Origin: Thiosulfativibrio sp964601165 | GTDB lineage: Bacteria > Pseudomonadota > Gammaproteobacteria > Thiomicrospirales > Thiomicrospiraceae | DNA length: 20,056 nt | Direction of reading: 5' to 3' | NCBI GenBank assembly: GCA_964601165.1 | Contig: CAZRMK010000030.1 | Coordinates: 1 to 20,056, forward strand | Shown: one piece after another, positions 1 to 7,596 of the stretch | How the letters are laid out: each line of letters starts with the position of its first letter | Numbering within the stretch: the stretch's first letter is position 1 | Translations under genes and position numbers: made by a program | Notes under the pieces: generated by a model | The model's input: only the letters and a program-made list of their open reading frames with translations | Database searches by the model: none | Told to the model about the DNA's origin: nothing

Positions 1-55
1 TTTGAACAGAAACAATTTGCTTGATTTCAGCCTCATTTCTGAATTGGAATAGACT

Positions 56-547
56 CTACCGTCTTCCCGCACCTTTCATATAGTTCTCTAAATGCGACTT
101 CTCACTACTCATATTTCTAATCAACAGATCTAAACTCACAATCGCATTTTCTGCTAAGTTAACCGCAATATAAGGATGCTCAACTTTAAGCCTATTGTAC
201 ATTGGGCGTGTAATTTCAACCAAATGCACTTCTTTTGAAGCTGCGGACATTTTAAGCATACGTGGCTTACGATCAAAAAAAGACATTTCTCCAATTAAAG
301 TTCCACGCCCTTGGCGACCAATATCTGCTTCTCCACGACCATCAGAAGTTGTGAAGGCAACTTTACCTGAAATAACAAAATACATGGAGTTACCCACTTC
401 TCCCATATCAGAAATAACTGCTCCCTTTTTATAAGATTTTTCTTGTAGATAATGGGTCATCGTTTCAACTTCTACATGCGTCAACGACTCACAAATTAGG
501 TTTTTTTGGAAATAATCAAATAACTCACTTGAACTCATTTCTAGCAT
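56..547 (-). CDS. Cyclic-nucleotide-binding-domain protein without a DNA-binding domain
   Basis: A 163-residue protein made almost entirely of one CNBD (cupin-like beta roll, about residues 18-130). Visible family marks are the G-x-x-G-x-x-M-Y-F-V-I-S-G-K-V strand-turn near residue 50 and the phosphate-binding-cassette pattern GEMSFFDRKPRMLKMSA, with Gly-Glu and the Arg after Pro in the expected places. No helix-turn-helix follows, so it is not a CRP/FNR transcription factor. A short helical tail (about 130-163) ends in basic residues. A stand-alone ligand sensor or adaptor is plausible; ligand and partner are unknown. The start at 547 has AAGGA nine bases upstream, and the next Met is three codons in. 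It lies 23 bp behind the methyltransferase gene on the same strand, so they are probably co-transcribed. Confidence 0.85.
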   Translation of the reverse strand: MLEMSSSELFDYFQKNLICESLTHVEVETMTHYLQEKSYKKGAVISDMGEVGNSMYFVISGKVAFTTSDGRGEADIGRQGRGTLIGEMSFFDRKPRMLKMSAASKEVHLVEITRPMYNRLKVEHPYIAVNLAENAIVSLDLLIRNMSSEKSHLENYMKGAGRR

Positions 548-570
548 ATTTAAGTATCCTTGTTCTAATA

Positions 571-1395
571 TTAAGTTTGCCTTTTCCTAGCAATAAATGA
601 AACTACTGGCCTTCCATCGTTTAGATGGTCTATTCTATCAACAAAAATCTCAAAATCTGAAAAAACTTCAGACAACTCATTAGATCGTAAAATAAAATTA
701 GGGTTTTTTGGGGATCCTAATAATTCACACCCTTCTGAGAAAGTTTGAAAAACCAGCCAGCCTTTAGGTCTTAAAACTTTTTTAATTTGATTAAATAACT
801 TTCTATTTAAATAACGAACTACAAGTATTAAATCTTGATTTTGCTTGGGAAAACAAATATCAGTTTCAATATCACAGCTTAACCAGTTAACTGTAACACT
901 ATGATTTTTGGATAGTTTTTTGGCGCGAGACAGAGCTTTTTCTTGATGATCAACCCCTGTCATTTTTAGTCCATTTAGTGCTAAATAAACCGAATCTCTT
1001 CCTCCTCCACAACCAATATCCAAACCGAATACTGGCTTAACCACCTCTTTATCATTCAACAACGTGATAAATTCTTTTACCAAAGGACTTGGTTGCCATA
1101 AAATTTTAGACTGTTTACCTATTTCTATCAAATCTGGTAAATTTTGACTTAGCCTTTGAATCTCTGAAACTAAGAAAAGGGTTTGAATTTGATAGCCTTT
1201 TCCCTCTAAAAAATTCCGTGCTAACTCAATATCTTCTAAAGATCCCAGCAAGTTTAATTTTGCTGGACGTTCTGGCAATTCATTTAATCTAAATTGTAAA
1301 CTTGGCCAAGCTAAATGAGTTGAATCCTTGATATGTCTTTGGACATAATCTTCCTCTGAACGAAGATCAATAAGAGGCAAAAAAGTGCAATTCAT
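571..1395 (-). CDS. Rhodanese-like domain fused to SAM-dependent methyltransferase
   Basis: A 274-residue fusion. Residues 1-75 resemble the start of a rhodanese fold (LIDLRSEEDYVQRHI), but the segment that should hold the catalytic Cys reads LNLLGS, so sulfur transfer is unlikely. Residues 110-270 form a class I methyltransferase: motif I is GLDIGCGGGRDS (about 124-135), an acidic residue follows in TGVDHQEKA, and the post-motif region is LRPKGWLVFQTF. Substrate is unknown; small-molecule or tellurite-type (TehB-like) detoxification is one possibility. The start is odd. The ATG lies inside a solo copy of the GAGACCTTTG repeat end, no purine-rich RBS is visible, and the rhodanese part begins at once, as if the original N-terminus were lost. 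It sits 26 bp after truB and 23 bp before the CNBD gene. Confidence 0.8.
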   Translation of the reverse strand: MNCTFLPLIDLRSEEDYVQRHIKDSTHLAWPSLQFRLNELPERPAKLNLLGSLEDIELARNFLEGKGYQIQTLFLVSEIQRLSQNLPDLIEIGKQSKILWQPSPLVKEFITLLNDKEVVKPVFGLDIGCGGGRDSVYLALNGLKMTGVDHQEKALSRAKKLSKNHSVTVNWLSCDIETDICFPKQNQDLILVVRYLNRKLFNQIKKVLRPKGWLVFQTFSEGCELLGSPKNPNFILRSNELSEVFSDFEIFVDRIDHLNDGRPVVSFIARKRQT

Positions 1396-1397
1396 TT

Positions 1398-1412
1398 ATA
1401 CAAAGGTCTCAG
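1398..1412 (-). repeat. Solo MITE/IS end (GAGACCTTTG type) at a gene start
   Basis: On the minus strand the bases leading into and through the methyltransferase ATG read GAGACCTTTGTATAAATG. This matches the first 18 bases of the hairpin element at 19618 at 17 of 18 positions. A TGCAC shortly inside also recalls that element. No partner end in the correct orientation was found nearby, so this is a decayed or one-ended copy. It lies in the 26-bp truB/methyltransferase gap. Confidence 0.65.
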
Positions 1413-1421
1413 ATAACAGGA

Positions 1422-2324
1422 CTAAAAATTAAACAACCGCTTTGGCTTTAAATGATTTTTCTCAACAACCCACTCACCTACTCCAATAAACTTACCCTCA
1501 TAACTATAATATTTAACAATACTCGTTGCTGGCTTTTCAATAGCAAGTTTACCGCCGTGCATGACTACTTTAGTTTGCTCTTTAGAAAGATGTAGTGAGC
1601 TTAAATGTTTTAAAGGTAAGTCAATTGGTAACAAATAGGCAGCTTTGTTTTTTTCAATCGTTTCAATTGAGACCATTTGCTCTGCGGTTAAATTACCTGT
1701 TTTTATTCTATGTAAAGCGGTTAAATGACCTACAGTATCTAGTGACTTAGCAATATCTTCAGCTAGTGTTCTAATATAAGTTCCTTTAGAACAGCTTACT
1801 GTAAATTGGATTTCTTTCTGACCATCAAAGGACTCAAGGACTAGTTCTAAAATTTTAATTTGTCTTGCGGGGCGTTCAATCTCGATCCCTTGACGCGCAT
1901 AATAATAAAGTGGTTTTCCTTGATGTTTTAACGCAGAATACATGGGAGGAATTTGGGTACTATTTCCTCTGAATTTTTTTAGGACAGTTTCTATTCTATC
2001 TGCCGTTAAAACAGGAACCTCTTCCTCTTGAACTATTTCACCATCTTTATCACCTGAGTCTGTTGCTTGACCAAGTTGTAAAGTTGCAATGTAGGTTTTA
2101 TCTGCATCAAGAAGTAAACCTGAAATTTTGGTGCCTTCACCAAAACAAATTGGTAGTAGTCCTGTTGCAAAAGGATCTAATGCCCCAGTATGTCCAGCTT
2201 TTTTGGCACTATAAATACGCCTAACCTGTTGTAATATTCCATTAGAAGTTACTCCAGCAGGTTTATTTAGCAGCACTAATCCATCTATTTTTTGCCACTG
2301 TTTTTTAACAGTTTTATCTGTCAT
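1422..2324 (-). CDS. truB: tRNA pseudouridine(55) synthase TruB
   Basis: Converts U55 to pseudouridine in the T-loop of tRNAs in the cytoplasm. The 300-residue product has the TruB N-terminal motif LLNKPAGVTSN and the catalytic box GHTGALDPFATGLLP, where Asp50 is the expected nucleophile. Further TruB landmarks are PPMYSALKHQGKPLYYYAR and the CSKGTYIRTLAEDI block, followed by a PUA-like C-terminal part (VVMHGGKLA). Length is typical of the family. Its start overlaps the end of rbfA by 11 bases, indicating translational coupling in the rimP-nusA-infB-rbfA-truB operon. In many gammaproteobacteria rpsO and pnp follow; here they do not. Confidence 0.97.
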   Translation of the reverse strand: MTDKTVKKQWQKIDGLVLLNKPAGVTSNGILQQVRRIYSAKKAGHTGALDPFATGLLPICFGEGTKISGLLLDADKTYIATLQLGQATDSGDKDGEIVQEEEVPVLTADRIETVLKKFRGNSTQIPPMYSALKHQGKPLYYYARQGIEIERPARQIKILELVLESFDGQKEIQFTVSCSKGTYIRTLAEDIAKSLDTVGHLTALHRIKTGNLTAEQMVSIETIEKNKAAYLLPIDLPLKHLSSLHLSKEQTKVVMHGGKLAIEKPATSIVKYYSYEGKFIGVGEWVVEKNHLKPKRLFNF

Positions 2325-2682
2325 GCGAATGAAGAGCTTTTTGAATTAATATTTCTAAATCACTAGCTTTTTCAGCCACTTCATCATAAAAAAACCTTAA
2401 CTCTGGCGTAAGGCGTAGCCTTAAACGTTTACCAATTTCTGAACGTAAAAAACCTCTGCCTTTTTCAAAAGCTTTAATTGCATCTTCAACTTCTTTATCT
2501 GCTTTGCTTGCTCCAATAATGGTGAAATAAATTGTCGCTATACTTAAGTCTTTAGATATTTTACATTCAGTTATATTAATTTTTTGCAGCCGTGGATCTT
2601 TTGTCTCAGTAAGTAGTAACTGCCCCAAAGTTTTTCGTATTTCTAACGCTACCCGAGTTGGTCGGTTAATTTCTGTATTCAT
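2314..2682 (-). CDS. rbfA: Ribosome-binding factor A (RbfA)
   Basis: A small KH-fold factor that binds the 30S subunit during late 16S rRNA maturation and cold adaptation. The 122-residue product has the family core from RPTRVALEIRKTLGQLL to LRSEIGKRLRLRLTPELRFFYDE. The start at 2682 (MNTEINRP) is chosen because AAGGA lies seven bases upstream. A longer frame starting at 2709 would begin inside the terminator-like hairpin at 2702-2738 and has no ribosome-binding site. The gene overlaps truB and follows infB, as in other gammaproteobacteria. Confidence 0.95.
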   Translation of the reverse strand: MNTEINRPTRVALEIRKTLGQLLLTETKDPRLQKINITECKISKDLSIATIYFTIIGASKADKEVEDAIKAFEKGRGFLRSEIGKRLRLRLTPELRFFYDEVAEKASDLEILIQKALHSHDR

Positions 2683-2701
2683 ATTTTTTTCCTTAAAACT
2701 A

Positions 2702-2738
2702 AAAAGCATGAAGATATTTAAATATTCTTCATGCTTTT
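2702..2738 (-). terminator. Terminator-like hairpin between infB and rbfA
   Basis: AAAAGCATGAAG and CTTCATGCTTTT form a perfect 12-bp outer stem. The inside, ATATTTAAATAT plus one bulged T, is itself palindromic. On the minus strand the structure ends in CTTTTTAGTTTT, a U-rich tail suited to Rho-independent termination. It follows the infB stop by about 30 bases and precedes the rbfA ribosome-binding site by about 10, so it probably reduces transcription of rbfA-truB relative to infB, or acts as an RNA processing site. Confidence 0.65.
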
Positions 2739-2770
2739 ATAGACTGACTTCAGTTAACTAATGGAAGAAC

Positions 2771-5239
2771 TTAATCAAGCGTACGCTTGACCTCGATACG
2801 CTCAAAGACTTCTATCTGATCACCAACTTTAACATCATTATAATCTTTAACACCAATACCACATTCTGTTGATTGACGAACTTCCTGCACATCATCTTTA
2901 AAGCGACGTAATGATTCTAACACCCCTTCATAAATAACCACATTTTCACGCAATACACGAATTGGGCTATTACGTTTAACAATCCCTTCAGTTACCATGC
3001 AACCTGCAATCAAGCCAATTTTAGGTGCTTTAAAGACGTCACGAACATCTGCAATACCAACAATAATTTCTTTAAAGTCTGGTGCAAGTTTACCTTCTAC
3101 CGCACGTTTAACCTCATCCACTACTTCATAGATAATGCTGTAATACTTTAAGAAAATACCTTCGTTATCAATTAAACGCTTAGCTTTTGCATCGGCTCGA
3201 ACATTAAAACCAAAGATTAAAGCTTCTGAAGCTAGGGCTAAGTTAGCGTCTGTTTCAGAAATACCACCTACACCAGAAGAAACTATGTTCACACGAACTT
3301 CTTCATTAGATAGCTTGATTAAAGCGTCTGAGATTGCTTGAATAGAACCTTGTACATCTGCCTTTAGAACAATATTGACATCTTGAACATTTCCTTCAGT
3401 CATTTTATTAAGCATATTATCTAACTTAGATTTTTGCTGACGTGCGATTTTGATCTCTTTGCTCTTAATACTACGGCGAGAAGCAATATCACGTGCTTTA
3501 CGCTCATTATCAACCGTAATCATATCATCACCAGCAATAGGTACAGCTGATAAGCCTAATATTTCAACAGGAATAGATGGTCGAGCACTATCTACCTCTT
3601 TACCATTGGCATCTCTCATTGCTTTAATACGACCATATTCCATGCCACAAAGTGCAATATCGCCTTTTCTCAAAGTACCAGACTGAACTAGAACGGTTGC
3701 AACTGCTCCTCGACCTTTATCTAAACGAGATTCAATTACAACTCCTGTGGCGTGACCTTCAATAGGTGCAGCGAGTTCAAGCATTTCTGATTGCAAAAGA
3801 ATGGCATCGAGCAAGTCATCAATTCCTTCTCCTGTTTTAGCAGAAACTTTTATAAACTGAATATCTCCGCCCCATTCTTCAGGTACGACTTCTTCAGCAA
3901 CTAATTCTTGCATCACACGATCTGGACTAGCTCCCTCTTTATCCATCTTATTGATGGCAACAACCATGCCTACACCAGCAGCTTTTGCGTGCTGGATTGC
4001 CTCTTTAGTTTGTGGCATAACTCCATCATCGGCAGCCACAACAACCACAACAATATCGGTAACTTTAGCACCACGAGCACGCATTGCGGTAAAGGCTTCA
4101 TGACCAGGAGTATCAATAAAAGTAATCCCGCCATGACCAGTGTCAACATTATAAGCACCAATATGCTGAGTAATACCACCAGCTTCACCAGAGGCTACTT
4201 TTTCTTTACGAATATAATCTAGTAAAGAGGTTTTACCATGATCAACATGACCCATAATAGTGACTACTGGAGAACGCTGTGTATATTCTCCTTTATACTC
4301 TTGATTGACAACCGACTCTTCAAGAGCATTATCGTTGACAATTTTAACTGTGTGACCCATTTCTTCAACTACCAAGGTAGCTGTTTCTTGATCAAGCATT
4401 TGGTTTATGGTTGCCATGGTTCCCATTTGCATCAACATCTTGATAACTTCAACAGCTTTAACAGCCATTTGGTCTGCCAGCTCAGAAACTTTAATGGTTT
4501 CACTCACCGCAACTTCACGAACTTGTTTTTCTACTGGCTGTTGAAAACCATGCTCATTATCTTCTTCTTTTTTATGACGCTGTCCTTTACGACGACGACC
4601 AAAAGAATTTCCACCCCCAAAAGCAACCTGTTTTCTAGAACCTCTTTGCTTAACGGCTGGTTTGCCTTTGTTAGTTTTACCTTCTTTTTTAGTAGCAAGT
4701 TCTTTTTTAGCATTGCGAGCGACGTCTTTTTCAGCATGACGTTTAGGAGCTTCTTTTTTATCCGCCTTAGGGGCGGCAGATACTGCTTCTGGTGATTGAA
4801 TATTTTCATTAACTTTAGGCTTAGTCTTAATATCAGATTTAGATTTAGGATCAGGCTTGGCTTCAATCTCTGCTTTAATTACTTTTTCAGTCACAGGGGC
4901 AACTTTTTCAACAACAACTGGCTCTTCAACTTGAGTTTCGTCAGGCTTTTTAACATAAGTACGTTTTTTACGTACTTCTACCGTTACAGTGCGCTTGCCA
5001 GAACCTGATGATAAATTAAGTTTTTTAATTTTCTTACGGTTTAAGGTCACTTTTCTAGGAGCATCAGACGTTTCTCCATGTAAGCCTTTTAAATGGCTTA
5101 AAAGAGATTGCTTTTCATCGTCAGAAATAAAGTCACTGGCCTTCTTACCTTTCACGCCAGATGCGTCTAATTGTGATATTAATTTTTCAACAGAAATATT
5201 TAAACTTTCTGAGAATTGTTTTATGGATACTTTAGACAT
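2771..5239 (-). CDS. infB: Translation initiation factor IF-2
   Basis: GTPase that places initiator tRNA on the 30S subunit and promotes subunit joining. The 822-residue product has an IF2-N domain at about 1-55, a long Lys/Glu/Ala-rich linker to about 240, and a second IF2-N module at about 249-300. The G domain follows with GHVDHGKT (330-337), DTPGH (376-380), NKMD (430-433) and SAK (466-468), then the beta-barrel and fMet-tRNA-binding C-terminal domains. The start ATG has AGGGGGAG about 10 bases upstream. It lies 19 bp after nusA. The low-complexity linker produces several long open frames on the opposite strand, which are not genes. Confidence 0.98.
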   Translation of the reverse strand: MSKVSIKQFSESLNISVEKLISQLDASGVKGKKASDFISDDEKQSLLSHLKGLHGETSDAPRKVTLNRKKIKKLNLSSGSGKRTVTVEVRKKRTYVKKPDETQVEEPVVVEKVAPVTEKVIKAEIEAKPDPKSKSDIKTKPKVNENIQSPEAVSAAPKADKKEAPKRHAEKDVARNAKKELATKKEGKTNKGKPAVKQRGSRKQVAFGGGNSFGRRRKGQRHKKEEDNEHGFQQPVEKQVREVAVSETIKVSELADQMAVKAVEVIKMLMQMGTMATINQMLDQETATLVVEEMGHTVKIVNDNALEESVVNQEYKGEYTQRSPVVTIMGHVDHGKTSLLDYIRKEKVASGEAGGITQHIGAYNVDTGHGGITFIDTPGHEAFTAMRARGAKVTDIVVVVVAADDGVMPQTKEAIQHAKAAGVGMVVAINKMDKEGASPDRVMQELVAEEVVPEEWGGDIQFIKVSAKTGEGIDDLLDAILLQSEMLELAAPIEGHATGVVIESRLDKGRGAVATVLVQSGTLRKGDIALCGMEYGRIKAMRDANGKEVDSARPSIPVEILGLSAVPIAGDDMITVDNERKARDIASRRSIKSKEIKIARQQKSKLDNMLNKMTEGNVQDVNIVLKADVQGSIQAISDALIKLSNEEVRVNIVSSGVGGISETDANLALASEALIFGFNVRADAKAKRLIDNEGIFLKYYSIIYEVVDEVKRAVEGKLAPDFKEIIVGIADVRDVFKAPKIGLIAGCMVTEGIVKRNSPIRVLRENVVIYEGVLESLRRFKDDVQEVRQSTECGIGVKDYNDVKVGDQIEVFERIEVKRTLD

Positions 5240-5258
5240 AATCTATTGACTCCCCCTA

Positions 5259-6746
5259 TTATTCAAACCACGGTGCACGGGCTTTCATAATTAATTCTCC
5301 CGCAACATCGTCTGCTATTTCAATTAACTCTTGCAACTCATCTATACCTAACTCGGCTAAATCTTCTTGAGTTACAATTCCTTTTCTTGCTAAGGTTTTG
5401 GCCGTATCTTCATCCATACCCTCTAATGCTAATAAATCTTCTGCTGGCTCTGCCATGATAATTTTTTCTTCGTTCATAATCGCTTGTGTTAACAAGGCAT
5501 CTTTAGCACGTTGTTTTAACTCTGTCACAACTTCTTCATCAAAACCATCAATTTCCAACATTTCTACAGCTGGCACGTATGCAATTTCTTCAAGCGTTGT
5601 AAAGCCTTCCGCAACTAAAACTTCTGCTAAATCCTCATCAACTTCAAGATCCTCTACAAATAATGCTAATTGAGTTTTAGACTCTCCTTGATGTTTTTCG
5701 TCCATTTCAGTTTGAGTCATCACATTCAATTCCCAACCTGTTAGCTCAGAAGCAAGACGGATATTTTGCCCGCCCTTGCCTATAGCTTGAGATAAGCTCT
5801 CATCTTCAACCGCTAAGTCCATCGAGTGCTTATCTTCATCCACCATAATAGAGGTAACTTCTGCTGGCGCCATCGCATTGATAACAAATTGTGCATCCTC
5901 TGGACTCCAAAGAATAATATCAATTCGCTCACCGTTTAGTTCATTGGTAACGGCTTGAACTCTCCCGCCTCGCATGCCAACACAAGCTCCAATTGGATCT
6001 AAACGAGGATCATTGGCTCGAACGGCTACTTTTGCACGCAAACCAACATCACGGGCAACACTCATAACATCAATTAAATCATCACCAATTTCTGGTACTT
6101 CTATTTTAAATAATTCAATCAACATTTCATTACAAGCTCGAGACATTACAATTTGCGGACCCCTTGCACGAAACTCTACACTTTGAATATGACCTCTAAC
6201 CCGATCAGACATTTTAAAGTTTTCTCGATTAATAAGCTCCGAACGCGGAACAATTGCATCTACATTTTCACCTAAATCTAAAATAACATCGCCACGATCT
6301 ACTCTTTTAACTAAACCTGTAACAATCTCTCCCACTCTTTTACTGTATTCTTCTACTACTTTTTTACGCTCTGCTTCGCGTACTTTTTGTAGAATAACTT
6401 GCTTAGCAGTTTGAGCTCCAATACGACCAAAATCAATAGATTCTATGGGTTCTTCAATAAACTGCCCTAATTCAATATGAGGATCTTCTTCTATAGCATC
6501 CATCATCCGAATAAACCAATAAGGATTGTCTTCAATCAGAGTAGCATCGTCAATAACCTCCCAACGCTGAAACGTTTCATATTCCCCCGTATCACGGTCA
6601 ATAACGACACGTGCATCTAGATCATCACCATGACTCTTACGAGTTGCTGTCGCTAGAGCGGTTTCAATAGCATCAAAAATAATTTCTTTATCAACGCCTT
6701 TCTCATTTGCCATAATTTCAACAATGGCTAATATTTCTTTGCTCAT
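5259..6746 (-). CDS. nusA: Transcription termination/antitermination factor NusA
   Basis: Binds RNA polymerase and nascent RNA, modulating pausing, intrinsic termination and antitermination. At 495 residues it equals the E. coli length. Visible parts are the N-terminal polymerase-binding domain (1-125), the S1 domain (about 135-200, with GLVKRVDRGDVILDLG), KH1 (GMRGGR, 257-262) and KH2 (GKGGQN, 323-328). Two C-terminal acidic helical repeats (about 363-420 and 437-490) are a gammaproteobacterial trait. The start has AAGGAT eight bases upstream. It lies 55 bp after rimP. Because NusA acts on terminator hairpins, the hairpin at 7285-7310 ahead of rimP could be an autoregulatory point. Confidence 0.98.
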   Translation of the reverse strand: MSKEILAIVEIMANEKGVDKEIIFDAIETALATATRKSHGDDLDARVVIDRDTGEYETFQRWEVIDDATLIEDNPYWFIRMMDAIEEDPHIELGQFIEEPIESIDFGRIGAQTAKQVILQKVREAERKKVVEEYSKRVGEIVTGLVKRVDRGDVILDLGENVDAIVPRSELINRENFKMSDRVRGHIQSVEFRARGPQIVMSRACNEMLIELFKIEVPEIGDDLIDVMSVARDVGLRAKVAVRANDPRLDPIGACVGMRGGRVQAVTNELNGERIDIILWSPEDAQFVINAMAPAEVTSIMVDEDKHSMDLAVEDESLSQAIGKGGQNIRLASELTGWELNVMTQTEMDEKHQGESKTQLALFVEDLEVDEDLAEVLVAEGFTTLEEIAYVPAVEMLEIDGFDEEVVTELKQRAKDALLTQAIMNEEKIIMAEPAEDLLALEGMDEDTAKTLARKGIVTQEDLAELGIDELQELIEIADDVAGELIMKARAPWFE

Positions 6747-6801
6747 TTTATTTAATCCTTAAAATCTTGAAATTTCTGCACTTTCAAGCCATGCAAAGCT
6801 C

Positions 6802-7251
6802 TCATTCTATTTCTAAATTTGCTTTATCTATTAAGACAAACGGTATTTCATAAACTTCATTATCTACTTCAATTTCAATAGCATCATCTACAATATTAAC
6901 TAACAAACCTTTAAAATTTTTTCTACCTAGGACTGGGCTAGATGTTCTTATTTTAAGATTACTACCTTGGTATTGGGCATATTGCTCCAACTTAAATAAA
7001 GGTCTATCTATGCCAGGCGAAGAGACTTCTAACATATAGGCACTCGAAATAGGGTCTTCAACGTCCATAATAGCACTGACCTGACGACTGACTTCTCCAC
7101 AGTCATCAACTGTAATACCACTTAACTTATCTATATAAACTCTAAGCGTAGAGTGTTTCCCAGCAGCAAGATATTCACAGCCCCAAAAATCAAACCCCAT
7201 TGAGATAATAGTCGGTTCTAATAAATTTTGTATTTTTTCTTCTAAAGTCAC
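6802..7251 (-). CDS. rimP: Ribosome maturation factor RimP
   Basis: Needed for 30S subunit maturation. The 149-residue product has the RimP N-terminal domain (EYLAAGKHSTLRVYID, then GITVDDCGEVSRQVSAIMDVEDPISSAYMLEVSSPGIDRPLF), with the family signature LEVSSPGIDRPL intact. The C-terminal SH3-like domain includes GRKNFKGLLVNI. The start codon is GTG at 7249-7251, preceded by GGGG seven bases upstream, a poor Shine-Dalgarno sequence that suggests restrained translation. First gene of the rimP-nusA-infB-rbfA-truB operon, with promoter and hairpin just upstream. Confidence 0.95.
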   Translation of the reverse strand: MTLEEKIQNLLEPTIISMGFDFWGCEYLAAGKHSTLRVYIDKLSGITVDDCGEVSRQVSAIMDVEDPISSAYMLEVSSPGIDRPLFKLEQYAQYQGSNLKIRTSSPVLGRKNFKGLLVNIVDDAIEIEVDNEVYEIPFVLIDKANLEIE

Positions 7252-7284
7252 AGGCTTGCCCCGAAATTTAAATCCTAAAAAACA

Positions 7285-7310
7285 AAAAACCCCGTAAAAA
7301 CGGGGTTTTT
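7285..7310 (-). terminator. Strong intrinsic terminator in the rimP leader (likely attenuator)
   Basis: AAAAACCCCGT and ACGGGGTTTTT form a perfect 11-bp stem around a 4-base loop. On the minus strand it is followed by T6-G-T6, a classic Rho-independent terminator; on the plus strand a shorter T run follows, so it may act both ways. It lies downstream of the consensus promoter at 7372-7399 and only 34 bases before the rimP GTG. Transcripts from that promoter must therefore read through it to reach rimP-nusA-infB. Confidence 0.85.
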
Positions 7311-7371
7311 AAAATTAAGTAACACGAAATATCTTCAATATTCTTAAGTAGATTTTTAAAAAACTAGGCAG

Positions 7372-7399
7372 ATTATATAAAAATATTTTGTTTTGTCAA
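7372..7399 (-). promoter_or_regulatory. Consensus sigma70 promoter for the rimP-nusA-infB operon
   Basis: On the minus strand TTGACA (7399-7394) and TATAAT (7377-7372) are separated by 16 bases; both hexamers match the consensus fully. A start point near 7365 gives a leader of about 115 bases containing the terminator hairpin at 7285-7310. The -35 box lies five bases from the edge of the neighbouring MITE, so DNA further upstream is transposon-derived. Confidence 0.82.
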
Positions 7400-7400
7400 C

Positions 7401-7589
7401 TTAAGGAGGCACTTAATAGCTGATTAAAATTCTGGCAACGCCAAGTTTTCAGCATCAAGGCATCATTTCGTAGTAATAGCTAGCTATTGCAAGAAATGAT
7501 AACGCAGAGGCTGGAAACTTGGCTAAGCCCCAGAGGGCGTGGCTTTTAGTCCATGCAGAATTTTGATCAGCTATTAAGTGTCTCCTTAA
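7401..7589. mobile_element. 181-bp hairpin MITE with GGAG ends and TTAA flanks
   Basis: The element spans 7405-7585. Its 30-bp terminal inverted repeats (7405-7434 and 7556-7585) match at 28 of 30 positions and begin GGAG, then CACTTAATAGCTGAT. TTAA flanks both sides (7401-7404 and 7586-7589), consistent with a 4-bp target duplication of the YTAR type used by the IS5 subgroup. Inside, CCAAGTTTTCAGC pairs with GCTGGAAACTTGG, and ATCATTTC pairs with GAAATGAT. The arms meet at AATAGCTAGCTATT (7475-7488). An extra GC-rich stretch at about 7523-7555 sits only in the right arm. There is no transposase frame. The element fills nearly the whole gap between the cysS stop and the rimP promoter. Confidence 0.85.
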
Positions 7590-7596
7590 AAAAACG

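Noticed and set aside
1..55. Minus-strand frame continuing in phase past the CNBD stop (SLFQFRNEAEIKQIVSVQ)
   Set aside because: Only 18 codons are visible, with no start codon; too short to tell a downstream gene or broken C-terminus from chance.
1668..1681. TGAGACCATTTGC, resembling a MITE end
   Set aside because: It lies inside truB in a conserved coding stretch, matches only partly, and points the wrong way to partner with the solo end at 1398.
4238..4795. Long open frame (185 codons) on the + strand
   Set aside because: It is antisense to the Lys/Glu-rich linker and neighbouring region of infB; the composition is an artefact of that strand, with no ribosome-binding site or domain.
7252..7400. 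Possible tRNA gene upstream of rimP, as in E. coli (metY)
   Set aside because: No cloverleaf, GTTCRA T-loop or CCA end is visible; only promoter, terminator and MITE sequence are present.
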